Assembly (NCBI RefSeq): GCF_001697145.1
Contig: NZ_CP012719.1
Location: 1,646,501-1,710,500 of the forward strand
Reading direction: 5' to 3'
DNA length: 64,000 nt
From: Streptococcus anginosus
GTDB taxonomy: Bacteria > Bacillota > Bacilli > Lactobacillales > Streptococcaceae
Below the pieces are notes generated by a model. The model was not told the origin of the DNA. It saw only the letters and a program-made list of their open reading frames with translations, and did no database searches. How positions within the stretch are numbered: the stretch's first letter is position 1; each line of letters opens with the position of its first letter. The translations under genes were made by a program, and so were the position numbers. Positions 1 through 7,962 of the stretch are shown here, one piece after another.

Positions 1-1199
1 TTGATATGATGAAAACGATAGCACCACCCGTCAGGATGAGTGTAGCTATCCTCCTTGTCATCATAGTACCAATTCGCTAAGTTTCTAGCCGACTGTTTAT
101 ACCCTTTCTTCTGTTCCTGATCAAACATGGCATATTTAATCAGGTGGTTCACCTCCTTTTCATCTAAACGAAGGAGGTTCTCTTCACTTCCATATCCAGC
201 ATCTGCGACAACGGTCTTCAAGTCATGCGGATAGGTTTCAAGGAATGGCAGAAGAGTCTTGGTGTCTGTCGGATTTGAAAAGACATCATAATGAAGAACA
301 AATTGATTTTCAGTAGCGATTTGAAGATTGTAAGCAGCCTTGAGTTGACCACTCTTCATGTGGTCTTCTTTCATCCGCATAAAAGTGGCATCTGTATCTG
401 TTTTGGAAAAGCTGTTACGCCCTTCAAATGTCTCTTGGTAGCCTTCATATTTTTCAGCACGTACTGAAAAATCATCCTTGACTTTACGCAAGACTTTCTT
501 GAGTTTCCGACGTTGGGTTTTACGTTCGTCCTTCCCTTTAACGGGGGTCTCCTCAATGTCTTGGTTCAGTTTTTCCAATTCTTCTTCGAGGACTTGAGCG
601 AATTCAATCAACTGCTCTGAAGCAATCGGTTCTTCTTCGTCCAGCCTAATGGCCTGATGGATAAGGGGTGTGATTTCTTCTTGAAAATAGACCTGTATCT
701 GTTCTTGAAGTTTGAGGGAAAACTTGTCCGTTGCCTTTTTCCACACGAAACTATACTTGTTGGCGTTGGCTTCAATCTTAGTGCCATCAATAAACAGACA
801 ATCTAAAGTCACTAACTCTTCTAATTTCAAACGAAGATTGAGGTCAATGAAAAGATCACGAATGAGCTCTTCCATTCCTTCAGCGACTCGAAATCGATTG
901 ATGGTGCGATAGCTGACAACCAACTGTCCTGTTAGGTACTGCATAGCCAGATTTTCAATCATCATTTTTTCGATTTTTCGTCCAGAGAAAATCCCTTGCG
1001 AGTAGGCAAATAGTAGAGCGGCTAAAAGCATTTTAGGGTGATAAGACGGGCGACCGAAGTTATGATAGAAAGCGTGGAAGTGACTATACTCCAAGGCATT
1101 CACCACTTTTTCAATGGTAAAGACAAGATGGTCTTGTGGTAAAATGCAAGCAAGTTCTAGTGGTAAAGTCGTTTGATTTGTGTTATAGTGAATATGCAT
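1..1199 (-). CDS. IS1182-family transposase (partial, runs off left edge)
   Basis: An uninterrupted minus-strand reading frame runs from ATG at 1199 to the left edge, 399 codons without a stop. It starts MHIHYNTNQTTLPLELAC and carries the IS1182-type N-terminal region (FGRPSYHPKMLLAALLFAYS, about residues 48-68), followed by the first catalytic block LDCLFIDGTKIEANANKYSF and, further on, VVADAGYGSEENL, which matches the second DDE block. The end of the catalytic domain lies outside the window. AGAAAGG sits 7 bases before the ATG, a good ribosome binding site. The part seen is intact, so the element may still be active. The family call rests on recognised motifs, not a search. Confidence 0.88.
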   Translation of the reverse strand, partial: MHIHYNTNQTTLPLELACILPQDHLVFTIEKVVNALEYSHFHAFYHNFGRPSYHPKMLLAALLFAYSQGIFSGRKIEKMMIENLAMQYLTGQLVVSYRTINRFRVAEGMEELIRDLFIDLNLRLKLEELVTLDCLFIDGTKIEANANKYSFVWKKATDKFSLKLQEQIQVYFQEEITPLIHQAIRLDEEEPIASEQLIEFAQVLEEELEKLNQDIEETPVKGKDERKTQRRKLKKVLRKVKDDFSVRAEKYEGYQETFEGRNSFSKTDTDATFMRMKEDHMKSGQLKAAYNLQIATENQFVLHYDVFSNPTDTKTLLPFLETYPHDLKTVVADAGYGSEENLLRLDEKEVNHLIKYAMFDQEQKKGYKQSARNLANWYYDDKEDSYTHPDGWCYRFHHI

Positions 1200-1262
1200 G
1201 GGATAGCCTTTCTAAATGGTTTATTGAGCAATTCTATTTTAGCAAGGCTATCGTAACCATGC

Positions 1263-1294
1263 AAAAAGCAACGGCAAATCCGTTGCTTTTTTTT
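1263..1294. terminator. Hairpin with T-tract beside the IS1182 transposase
   Basis: Arms AAAAAGCAACGG (1263-1274) and CCGTTGCTTTTTTTT (1280-1294) form a stem with a 5-base loop and flanking A and T runs. It lies upstream of the IS1182 transposase start and could insulate the gene from outside transcription in either direction. Confidence 0.6.
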
Positions 1295-1331
1295 GTAGCA
1301 AAGGGACTATTGTCCCAGACTCTTTTTTTAT

Positions 1332-1391
1332 GTGACTTTAGTCCGTCTCGCTTCGAAGGTGCGAGACAAATAAACCACCCGCTATTGATAT
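1332..1391. repeat. Left arm of long palindromic element split by IS3 insertion
   Basis: This 60-base stretch is the near-exact inverted copy of 3175-3236. Each arm also folds on itself through GTCTCGC ... GCGAGAC (1345-1367 here). Rejoining the arms would give a roughly 120-base palindrome centred on GATATC, so it looks like a MITE-like or intergenic palindromic repeat present before the IS3 element arrived. Confidence 0.75.
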
Positions 1392-1393
1392 GA

Positions 1394-1440
1394 TACCTCT
1401 TAAGTAGACATGGTAAATAACCAAAATCTACTTAAGAGGT
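1394..1440 (+). promoter_or_regulatory. Terminal hairpin hiding the orfA ribosome binding site
   Basis: ACCTCTTAAGTAGA inside the left end (1394-1407) is repeated inverted as TCTACTTAAGAGGT (1427-1440). The second arm contains the AGAGG that serves as the orfA ribosome binding site, with the ATG at 1447. An RNA started outside the element would fold and mask the site; one started inside the loop would not. Several insertion sequences are known to protect themselves this way; here it is an inference from the sequence. Confidence 0.6.
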
Positions 1441-1446
1441 ATTTTT

Positions 1447-2125
1447 ATGTCTAGAAGAGAAAAATTCACCCCATACGAGAAAGAACAAGCTTGTCTTGAT
1501 TATATTAATGGTAATCGTTCTAGGTCCGAAATATGTAACTGTCTTCATATTTCCACAAGGACGATTCAAGATTGGGCTGCTATTTATAAAAAATATGGGA
1601 TTTTAGGATTGACAAAGAAAACAAAAAATCGTTCCTATTCAAAAGAATTTAAAATGGAACTTGTTAGAAAATATATTAGTGGTGAGGCTTCATCTGTTGA
1701 TTTAGCTCATCAATATGATATTTCTTCAGGGCTTTTACGAAATTGGATTAGGATGTATAATGCCAATATAGAACTTAAGGATTACAATCCAAAACAGGAG
1801 GTCTATATGGCAAAAGCAAGACGTAAAACCACTATTTGATGAACGCAAAGAGATTGTCGACTATTGTATTGAACACAATCGCAATTATAAGGAAACAGCG
1901 GCACTTTATAATGTTTCTTATAGCCAAGTATACTCGTGGATGAAGAAGTATGATAGTGATGGTGACGAAGGATTAATTGATAAAAGAGGTCGTCACAAAC
2001 TAGATGATGAGGTTGATGAATTAGAACGTTTACGAAGAGAAAATGTGCGCTTAAAACGTCAGTTAGAAGAGAAGGATATGACTGTTGAACTCTTAAAAAA
2101 AGTGAAAGAATTCGGAAGGATGTGA
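1447..2125 (+). pseudogene. IS3-family transposase OrfA, frameshifted
   Basis: The reading frame from ATG 1447 encodes two helix-turn-helix units (about residues 10-50 and 60-110) and stops at 1839. The protein continues in the next frame from about 1835 with DERKEIVDYCIEHNRNYKET, a third helix-turn-helix unit and then a leucine-rich coiled coil (DELERLRRENVRLKRQLEEK) that ends at the TGA of 2125. One extra base near 1831-1837, in ACCACTATTTGATG, separates the halves; removing it restores a protein of about 224 residues. OrfA binds the element ends in this family. The A7G run at 2095-2102 in its last codons is the expected -1 frameshift site into orfB. Confidence 0.82.
2095..2102 (+). other. 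A7G slippery sequence for programmed -1 frameshift
   Basis: In the orfA frame the run reads TTA AAA AAA GTG; slipping back one base enters the orfB frame (AGT GAA AGA ...) just before orfB. IS3-family elements make the OrfAB transposase by this kind of slip. The site survives although both genes are damaged. Confidence 0.6.
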
Positions 2126-3087
2126 GACTAGGTAAACAGCGTTATGAATCAAAATACTTAGCGATCGAACACTTTAACACAAACAAAGGGTGGAGCATTA
2201 GTTGGATGTGCCATCAGCTCGGAATTACAAGGTCTGCATTTTATAAATGGAAACATCGAATAGTTCCAGAACAAGAACAATTAAACAGAGAAATTGCGGA
2301 ATTAATTAAAGAATATGACGAACGTTTCTCACATATCTTGGGATACCGAAGAATGACCGATTGGATTAATCATTTCAATCATACGAATTACTCGAGAAAG
2401 AGAATTCACCGAATTATGAAAAAACTCGATATTCACGCCCTTATCCGTAAGAAAAAGAAAAAATACAAGACTGTTAAACCTGACGAAACTGCAGAGAACA
2501 AGTTAGCAAGAAACTTCTATACAACTGCTCCGAACAAAAAATGGGTAACAGATGTTACAGAGTTTAAGATCCCTAACTCTCATAAGAAACTCTATCTTAG
2601 TGCCATACTTGATTTATATGATCGTTATCCTATTGCTTTTGTCATAAGTGGTCGAAATGATAATCGGTTAGTCTTCAAAACATTTGACAAAGCCATTGAA
2701 AAAAATCCCACAGCTAAGCCTATATTACACAGCGATAGAGGGTTTCAATATACTAATAAGAACTTTCAAAAAAAGTTGAAAGATACTGATATGATTCAAT
2801 CCATGTCAAGAGTAGGTCATTGTATTGATAACGGCCCAATAGAAGGTTTTTGGGGAATTATAAAATCAGAAATGTATCAGATGTATGATATTTCAGATGA
2901 GACCTCCCTCCGATATGCCATCAAAGATTATATCTGATTTTATAGTCATGAACGACCACAAAGCAGATACGACTGTAAAACGCCTTGAGAAGTAAGAAAC
3001 TCTGCCTTAACATCAGAACATCCTTTGTCATACCCAATCGCTAAGAATAACAAAATTGAACAGTACAAGTCCAAGTGGTCTGCATAA
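2122..3087 (+). pseudogene. IS3-family transposase OrfB (DDE integrase), two in-frame TGA stops
   Basis: A GTG at 2122 opens a frame with the N-terminal HTH_21-like region (GYRRMTDWINHF) and the rve integrase core. Catalytic residues are visible: D in KKWVTDVTEF, D in LHSDRGFQYT and E in GPIEGFWGII. The frame hits TGA at 2935-2937, but in the same frame the typical IS3 C-terminus continues as FYSHERPQSRYDCKTP, a second TGA at 2986-2988, then EVRNSALTSEHP, ending at TAA 3085-3087. The first stop replaces the arginine expected in YIRFYNHERPQ-type sequences, consistent with CGA to TGA. The truncated product keeps the DDE residues but lacks the conserved tail, so it is probably inactive. Confidence 0.87.
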
Positions 3088-3174
3088 AAAATCAGCCGTA
3101 CATTTATTTGTACGACTGACCTTATAAAACAGACACTATTATTAGATATTTTACCTGTCTACTTGACAGGGGGC

Positions 3175-3236
3175 ATATCAATAGCAAGTGGTTTATTTGT
3201 CTCGCACCTTACGGAGCGAGACGGACTAAAAGTCAC
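3175..3236. repeat. Right arm of long palindromic element split by IS3 insertion
   Basis: Inverted match to 1332-1391, differing at a few bases and a small indel. It contains its own hairpin GTCTCGC ... GCGAGAC (3199-3222). It lies just beyond the rpsO terminator. Confidence 0.75.
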
Positions 3237-3242
3237 AAAATA

Positions 3243-3266
3243 AAAAACTCTCTGAAATCAGAGAGC
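3243..3266 (-). terminator. Rho-independent terminator of rpsO
   Basis: Read on the minus strand, GCTCTCTGA TTTCAGAGAG is followed by TTTTTTA. Arms CTCTCTGA and TCAGAGAG are perfect. It is the first strong terminator downstream of rpsO. Confidence 0.75.
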
Positions 3267-3380
3267 TAATTTGAGCTCGGGCTAAAATCCTAGTGAAAAA
3301 GATGAAACTCCTTGTGTTCATCAAACACTGTATCGTTTCCCTATTTTCATACGGATTTTTGGCGCCCTTAGCATCATGAT

Positions 3381-3484
3381 TCTTGCTGGATAAAACGTTT
3401 ATAGACAAGGCGACAAGCCGAAGATTGTACTGATGGTACATCGAGGCGAAGCCAACGAAGTATAGAAACGTTTTAGACGCAAGA
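3381..3484. repeat. BOX-like inverted-repeat element abutting the rpsO stop codon
   Basis: Outer arms TCTTGC (3381-3386) and GCAAGA (3479-3484) enclose AAAACGTTTATAG / TATAGAAACGTTTT and an inner hairpin around TTGTACTGATGGTACATC. The GGCGACAAGCC and GAGGCGAAGCCAACG stretches recall the GC-rich part of streptococcal BOX elements. It begins at the base next to the rpsO stop, so it is transcribed as the rpsO 3' untranslated region. Confidence 0.5.
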
Positions 3485-3754
3485 TTAGCGACGAAGTCCA
3501 AGAGAGTTGATTAACTCACGGTAACGGTTAACGTCGTTCTTACGCAAGTATGCAAGAAGGTTACGACGGCGACCGATTTTCTTCATCAAACCACGGTAAG
3601 TAGCGTGGTCTTTTTTGTGTTGTTTGATGTGTTCGTTAAGGTGGTTGATTTCCCAAGTAAGAACAGCTACTTGTACTTCAACTGAACCTGTGTCACCTTC
3701 GTGACGTGCATATTGTGCAATGATTTCATTTTTTTTCTCTTTTGAGATTGCCAT
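3485..3754 (-). CDS. rpsO: 30S ribosomal protein S15
   Basis: The 89-residue product [20 protein letters not shown] ... LINSLGLRR is a full-length S15, the small primary protein that binds the central domain of 16S rRNA. Conserved blocks seen are [32 protein letters not shown] and [14 protein letters not shown]. An earlier in-frame ATG at 3781 would add nine residues (MKRKEKESI), but AAAGGAGT just before the ATG at 3754 and the length of other S15 proteins decide for 3754. A consensus promoter lies about 90 bases upstream, leaving a leader long enough for an S15 autoregulatory structure. The gene stands alone and ends in a BOX-like repeat. Confidence 0.98.
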   Translation of the reverse strand: MAISKEKKNEIIAQYARHEGDTGSVEVQVAVLTWEINHLNEHIKQHKKDHATYRGLMKKIGRRRNLLAYLRKNDVNRYRELINSLGLRR

Positions 3755-3844
3755 GATAGACTCCTTTTCTTTACGCTTCATCCGAGTGTTAGGCTTGGCC
3801 CACCTAATACCAAGAAAAAGTTATTTGTCTTTAACGACATTCTT

Positions 3845-3873
3845 ATTCTACCAAGAAGGAAAGGTTTTGTCAA
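3845..3873 (-). promoter_or_regulatory. rpsO promoter
   Basis: Minus strand: -35 TTGACA (3868-3873), 17-base spacer, -10 TAGAAT (3845-3850). The leader between it and the rpsO start contains GGTATTAGGTGGGCCAAGCC, which may fold as an S15 leader; I could not match it to a known leader class. Confidence 0.8.
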
Positions 3874-3888
3874 ATGGGACATTCCGGC

Positions 3889-4617
3889 TTAGAGTTCTAC
3901 ACCAAAAATAGTGAGTTTTTCTAATTCTTCTTTTGTCAAACGGCGGAAAGTGACTAATTCCAAACGCTCATCCAGCATAAGCGGTCCCATAGAAAGGCGT
4001 TCCAAATCTGTTACCGTTTTTCCGCAAGCCTGAACCATTCGCTTCACCTGGTGAAATTTTCCTTCAGAAATTATAATCTCCACCAGAGAAGTTTGCTGCT
4101 CTTCATTCACTTCTAATATGGTCAATTTTGCAGGCTGACAGGTAAAGTCCTTGAGCTCTATTCCTGCTTCAAAATGCTCCACATCTTTTTCAGTTATAAT
4201 CCCATCTACCTTTGCACGATAAACTTTTGCTACATGCTTTTTAGGAGACAACATCGCATGTGCCAAAGCACCATTATTGGTTAATAACAAAAGTCCGTGA
4301 GTGTCAATATCAAGTCGTCCAACTGGAAAGACTTCTTTCTGGCGTGCATTTTCATTCAATAAATCCAAAACCGTTCGATGCTTATCATCTTCGGTAGCAG
4401 AAATGACACCTTTGGGTTTATTTAAAAGATAATAGACAAATCTTTCATAGATCAAAACTTGGTTATTAACCGAAATTTCGTCCTGATTTTCATCTATTTG
4501 AATTTTCGCAGATGTTTCTATTTTTCCATTAACCAAAACTTGCTTCTTTTTCAATAGGCGTTTGACTTCTGTTCGTGAACCAAGCCCCATTTCTACTAAA
4601 AACTTATCTAATCGCAT
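3889..4617 (-). CDS. rsuA: 16S rRNA pseudouridine synthase, RsuA family
   Basis: The protein starts with an S4-type RNA-binding domain (MRLDKFLVEMGLGSRTEVKR, residues 1-60) and continues into the RsuA/RluB catalytic domain. The catalytic aspartate is in VGRLDIDTHGLLLLTNNG, preceded by YLLNKPKGVIS and followed by KVYRAKVDG and EGKFHQVKRM. RsuA-type enzymes isomerise one uridine of 16S rRNA. The start is set at 4617 because GAGGAAAAAG precedes this ATG; a longer frame from 4647 would add ten residues inside the upstream gene. It overlaps the end of the MFS gene by 14 bases, so the two are probably translationally coupled. Confidence 0.9.
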   Translation of the reverse strand: MRLDKFLVEMGLGSRTEVKRLLKKKQVLVNGKIETSAKIQIDENQDEISVNNQVLIYERFVYYLLNKPKGVISATEDDKHRTVLDLLNENARQKEVFPVGRLDIDTHGLLLLTNNGALAHAMLSPKKHVAKVYRAKVDGIITEKDVEHFEAGIELKDFTCQPAKLTILEVNEEQQTSLVEIIISEGKFHQVKRMVQACGKTVTDLERLSMGPLMLDERLELVTFRRLTKEELEKLTIFGVEL

Positions 4618-5776
4618 CTTTTTCCTCATTTTGTTGATGAGTGACAAAAGCAGCTAAAATGGATACTGCTATCATGAGAACCCCTAGTACACTAAAAATA
4701 AAGGTTGGAACAGAAGAAATGCTTCCAATCAAGGATAGGACGAATGTTGATACTGAAGCACCACTACTGCAACCCAAGACAACAATCGCTATTGCGCGAT
4801 TGACCAAATGGGCAGGAATTTTCTCTGATACAATATGAAATACAGCTGTTAGAGATACGCTATAAGCAAAACCAGCCAACAGAGCACTTAAACTTAAGAA
4901 CCAAATGTGGCTCGAAAAACCAATCATCACTTGACTGAAACCAAAAACAATTCCCGTTACTGTCAATAAGCGATTTTTCAACATACTCACTAAGCTGGCA
5001 AAGCTAACGCCAGCTAGAATCCCGACAAGCTGCATACAGCTGAGAATTAAGCTCGCTGTTTCAGCACTTCCCATTTTATTCTGTAAGACAAGACTTGGAA
5101 TACGTAAATTGATAGCGACATTGGTACACACAATCATTCCAGCTATAAAAGCCAACAATATGCTTAAATGCACTTGTTTTGTGGTCATTTTCTGAGCAGA
5201 CTTGAGATGCTCATGTTTATCGACTTTGCTTTTTTCATAAGGAACAAACAAAAGATATAGTGCTAAAATAATAAAGCCAACTGTATAAACCAGAAAAGTA
5301 GTTGTCCAACCAAAACGCAAGAGTTGCCCGACCGCTAAAGTCAACAAAGCCATCCCTACAACTTCTGCTGACCCACGGTAGCCCAACATCTGCACACGCT
5401 CTCTCCCTTGGAAGCGCTCACTAATAATCGCAATTGCTCGAGGGTTCATCATACCTAGCCCTAAACCAAAAATAAATCGCGAAGCAAAAACGAGACCATA
5501 AGCTTGATTGAAAAATGGGATGAGGCCACAAAGAGAAAATAACAATAGCCCTAGTATAATCATTTGCCGCTCAGATAAAAAACGCTCTAAAATACTATTA
5601 AAAAGCAATAAAGACATAATCCCAATAGATGGCAAGGAGACTAATAACTCTACCTGACTAGAAGAATAATTCTTATAAAACTGAAACATTGCCGGTAAGG
5701 CGCTGGAAATTGAAAATGCCGTTGTCAACACAAATGATAAAGCCAGAATACTAGCCTTCTCCATGAATCTTTTCAT
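4604..5776 (-). CDS. MFS transporter
   Basis: A 390-residue, strongly hydrophobic protein with about 12 predicted transmembrane segments and the MFS loop signatures SRFIFGLGLGMMNPRAIAII and GYRGSAEVVGMA. It resembles the small-molecule efflux (YfkF/CynX-like) branch of the major facilitator family; the substrate cannot be told. A charged cytoplasmic loop (YEKSKVDKHEHLKSAQK) separates the two six-helix halves. It is the first gene of a two-gene unit with the RsuA-type gene downstream. Drug efflux is the common automatic call for this type, but nothing here proves it. Confidence 0.85.
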   Translation of the reverse strand: MKRFMEKASILALSFVLTTAFSISSALPAMFQFYKNYSSSQVELLVSLPSIGIMSLLLFNSILERFLSERQMIILGLLLFSLCGLIPFFNQAYGLVFASRFIFGLGLGMMNPRAIAIISERFQGRERVQMLGYRGSAEVVGMALLTLAVGQLLRFGWTTTFLVYTVGFIILALYLLFVPYEKSKVDKHEHLKSAQKMTTKQVHLSILLAFIAGMIVCTNVAINLRIPSLVLQNKMGSAETASLILSCMQLVGILAGVSFASLVSMLKNRLLTVTGIVFGFSQVMIGFSSHIWFLSLSALLAGFAYSVSLTAVFHIVSEKIPAHLVNRAIAIVVLGCSSGASVSTFVLSLIGSISSVPTFIFSVLGVLMIAVSILAAFVTHQQNEEKDAIR

Positions 5777-5850
5777 CTTATCTTCTTTCTAAAATCACAC
5801 TATCCCTATCATACAGTTTTTTATGAAAAGACGCAATCTAATTCTGACAT

Positions 5851-5889
5851 AAAAAACCAACGCCATAAATAAGAATACAACGTTGGTTT
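5851..5889 (-). terminator. Terminator at the end of the pel-like operon
   Basis: Minus strand: AAACCAACG (5881-5889 side) pairs with CGTTGGTTT followed by TTTA. It lies 9 bases beyond the stop of the last operon gene. Confidence 0.7.
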
Positions 5890-5897
5890 GTTTAGTT

Positions 5898-7280
5898 TCA
5901 ATCTTCATACAAGGTCAGCAATTTTTGTCTTTCCTGTCCTTTGTTAGCAAAATGAACAGCTGGTTTCTTGGTGAGAGGAGAAACAATTCCTAAAGCAACT
6001 TTATAACCTCTTCCCTGCTCAGTCAAGTTAGCAGTTGAAAGAGAAATTTTTACTTTTTGTGCTTTATGAGGTAAGATTTTTGTCAATTCAATTGGTACAG
6101 TTTTACTTTCAACAATAGCGCCTGACTTATCTTGAACGTAAATCTTCACTTTCCAATTGCGATAAAAGGGAGCAACGCCTTTATTTGCTAATGTTATGGA
6201 TAACTGAGTAGATTTCTTACTAGAAGTAAGTGTCATCTGTGGAACCCACAAACGATAACCCATATTTTTCAACAGTTCATTATAGCTACTATCGTCATTG
6301 TCTATCATTTCAGCAATTTTAGGACCCAAAAAGGTAGTATGAGATTCCTGAAGTTCTTTGATGATCTGTTTCAGCTTTTTCCCCATGAGAGTTTTCATAG
6401 TAGCTGAACTGGTTAATTCACCACCTATAGGGGCTGTTTGCCAGGCATTTGGCATAGGGACTAAACCATTTTTTGCATCTTCTTGATCATAATCTCCGCC
6501 AGATTGAATCCAATTGAGCCAAACTTTTTTACTTTCTTCATCTCCAACTACATCATTATAAAGACCAAATCCATGTTTCTTAGCGGCTACGAACGGACGC
6601 CGCATTAAAATATTCGCTTCTGGAAAAGCATTTATCCAAGGGGTAATGTATTTTTCACGAACATCAGCTTCTGGCAACTTCCGAATATTAGCTTCGCCAT
6701 TGACATGCCACTCTCCCCAATGCCCTAAAACGCCTAGTTCAATAAAAGAAATTTGTCCAGAACCAGACCATCGCCGTCCCATTTCAGCAACCGCTTTTTG
6801 ATAATAATGGATCAGCTTTTTATCTTCATAATTCGGAGAAAAGCCTTTCCCATAGGAAGAAGTATAGCGGTCTCCCGGATCAGACATTTCTTTGATTAAC
6901 CAAGAAGGAATATCCTCATGAGTGGCTTTCCGAGGATAGTCCAAAACAAAGCGTAAAACAACATGTTTGCCTTCTTTTAGCCAACGTTTGAGCTGATTTT
7001 TTTCTTCTAAGGCTTCCCAAGCATATACTCCTTTTTGAGGTTCCAGCTCTTTCCAAGTCACATCCATATAGACCAACTGAATATCTTTGGTTACTTCTGG
7101 TTCTTTCGCTGAAGGAGCGTAGCCCATTAAAGGATTGGACACCACTTTATCGGAGTAGGTGAAATTCTGCTCCACTCGTTTTCTATTTTTTTTCAAGGAC
7201 GGGGAAAAAATTGCTATGCAAATAAATAGGGCTGCTAAAACGCTCAAACAAATTGATATTATTTTACTCATTCTCATCAT
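5898..7280 (-). CDS. DUF4832-type putative glycoside hydrolase of the pel operon
   Basis: A 460-residue protein with one N-terminal transmembrane anchor (residues 7-27) and an extracytoplasmic TIM-barrel-like body. SNPLMGYAPS opens the domain, and ELGVLGHWGEWHVNG (residues 181-195) has two glutamates (E181, E190) placed like catalytic acids in clan-A glycoside hydrolases. The C-terminal 110 residues look like a beta-sandwich (LSITLANKGVAPFYRNWKV), as in DUF4832. It is the last gene of the pel-like operon, and its ATG overlaps the stop of the DUF4956 gene. Known of the family: DUF4832/DUF4874 proteins sit in polysaccharide loci but lack a proven reaction. Inference: it may trim or release the polymer, taking the place of the hydrolase domain of Gram-negative PelA. 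Confidence 0.72.
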   Translation of the reverse strand: MMRMSKIISICLSVLAALFICIAIFSPSLKKNRKRVEQNFTYSDKVVSNPLMGYAPSAKEPEVTKDIQLVYMDVTWKELEPQKGVYAWEALEEKNQLKRWLKEGKHVVLRFVLDYPRKATHEDIPSWLIKEMSDPGDRYTSSYGKGFSPNYEDKKLIHYYQKAVAEMGRRWSGSGQISFIELGVLGHWGEWHVNGEANIRKLPEADVREKYITPWINAFPEANILMRRPFVAAKKHGFGLYNDVVGDEESKKVWLNWIQSGGDYDQEDAKNGLVPMPNAWQTAPIGGELTSSATMKTLMGKKLKQIIKELQESHTTFLGPKIAEMIDNDDSSYNELLKNMGYRLWVPQMTLTSSKKSTQLSITLANKGVAPFYRNWKVKIYVQDKSGAIVESKTVPIELTKILPHKAQKVKISLSTANLTEQGRGYKVALGIVSPLTKKPAVHFANKGQERQKLLTLYED

Positions 7281-7948
7281 CCGTGGTATTCACCATTATA
7301 TTGGATTAGTGTTACGTCCGAAACCTGTTCAATATTACGTATTTGTTCTACAAAAGTGAAATCCTCTTTTTGACAAAAGACTTCTACTGCCATTTCAACG
7401 GTCTCTCCTCGCATTGTCTTTGATTTCACAAAATATTTCATTTTTCCAAAGGTCTGAATGACTTTATCGCCAGCTTCATCTCCTTGATAATGGATAACAG
7501 CAATATAGACTTTTCCTTGTTCTTGCATTTTACTAAAAATGATTAACATGCCAAAAATGACAGCTGCTGTTACTAAGGCTAAAATATACATACCCGCTCC
7601 AACGGTAATTCCTGTTGTAATAGCCCAGAACAGATAAAGCAAGTCCATCGGATCCTTAACCGCCGTACGATAACGAACGATAGACAACGCCCCTACCATA
7701 CCAAGTGAAATAACAATGTTTGAGCTAATAGCTAGTGTTACCATCGCTGTTAAAATAGACATTCCAACCAAGGTCATGGCAAAACTTCTAGAATAGACAA
7801 CGCCGGTAAAAAATCGTTGATAAACAAAGTAAATAAAGGCTCCCAATGCAATGGCTAATAGTAAGGTCGCAACAATTTTCCCAATATTTTGGGTAGTAAA
7901 ATTCTCTGATCGTAAGACAGATTTTTTAATGATATCTTGAACACTCAT
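7277..7948 (-). CDS. DUF4956 membrane protein
   Basis: 223 residues with about four transmembrane segments (residues 25-145) and a cytoplasmic C-terminal domain. The signature GALSIVRYRTAVKDPMDLLY between helices is typical of DUF4956 proteins, which are usually encoded beside VTC-domain proteins, as here. The C-terminal part (KVYIAVIHYQGDEAGDKVIQ ... VTLIQYNGEYHG) has an alternating beta-alpha pattern. The function is unknown; pairing with the VTC gene suggests a joint membrane complex. Start ATG at 7948 follows the VTC stop by 14 bases with GAGAAAAAG as ribosome binding site. Confidence 0.85.
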   Translation of the reverse strand: MSVQDIIKKSVLRSENFTTQNIGKIVATLLLAIALGAFIYFVYQRFFTGVVYSRSFAMTLVGMSILTAMVTLAISSNIVISLGMVGALSIVRYRTAVKDPMDLLYLFWAITTGITVGAGMYILALVTAAVIFGMLIIFSKMQEQGKVYIAVIHYQGDEAGDKVIQTFGKMKYFVKSKTMRGETVEMAVEVFCQKEDFTFVEQIRNIEQVSDVTLIQYNGEYHG

Positions 7949-7962
7949 CTTTTTCTCCTCTA

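Larger units (their letters stand above)
1391..3175 (+). mobile_element. Decayed IS3-family (IS150-like) insertion sequence
   Basis: Ends are inverted repeats: TGATACCTCTTAAGTAGACA at the left (1391-1410) and its imperfect inverted copy ending GACAGGGGGCA at the right (3165-3175). Inside are an orfA with helix-turn-helix repeats and an orfB with the DDE integrase core, overlapping at an A7G slippery run. ATAT at 1388-1391 and again at 3175-3178 may be the target duplication, though the palindromic target makes the exact ends ambiguous by a base or so. At about 1.78 kb it is longer than most IS3 elements, because orfA carries an extra helix-turn-helix unit. orfA is frameshifted and orfB has two in-frame stops, so it is not autonomous. 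Confidence 0.85.

Noticed and set aside
2935..2988. TGA readthrough or recoding in IS orfB
   Set aside because: No recoding signal is seen and orfA is also frameshifted, so decay is simpler.
3226..3501. A 91-codon minus-strand frame downstream of rpsO
   Set aside because: It lies over the BOX-like repeat and terminator and starts inside rpsO in another frame.
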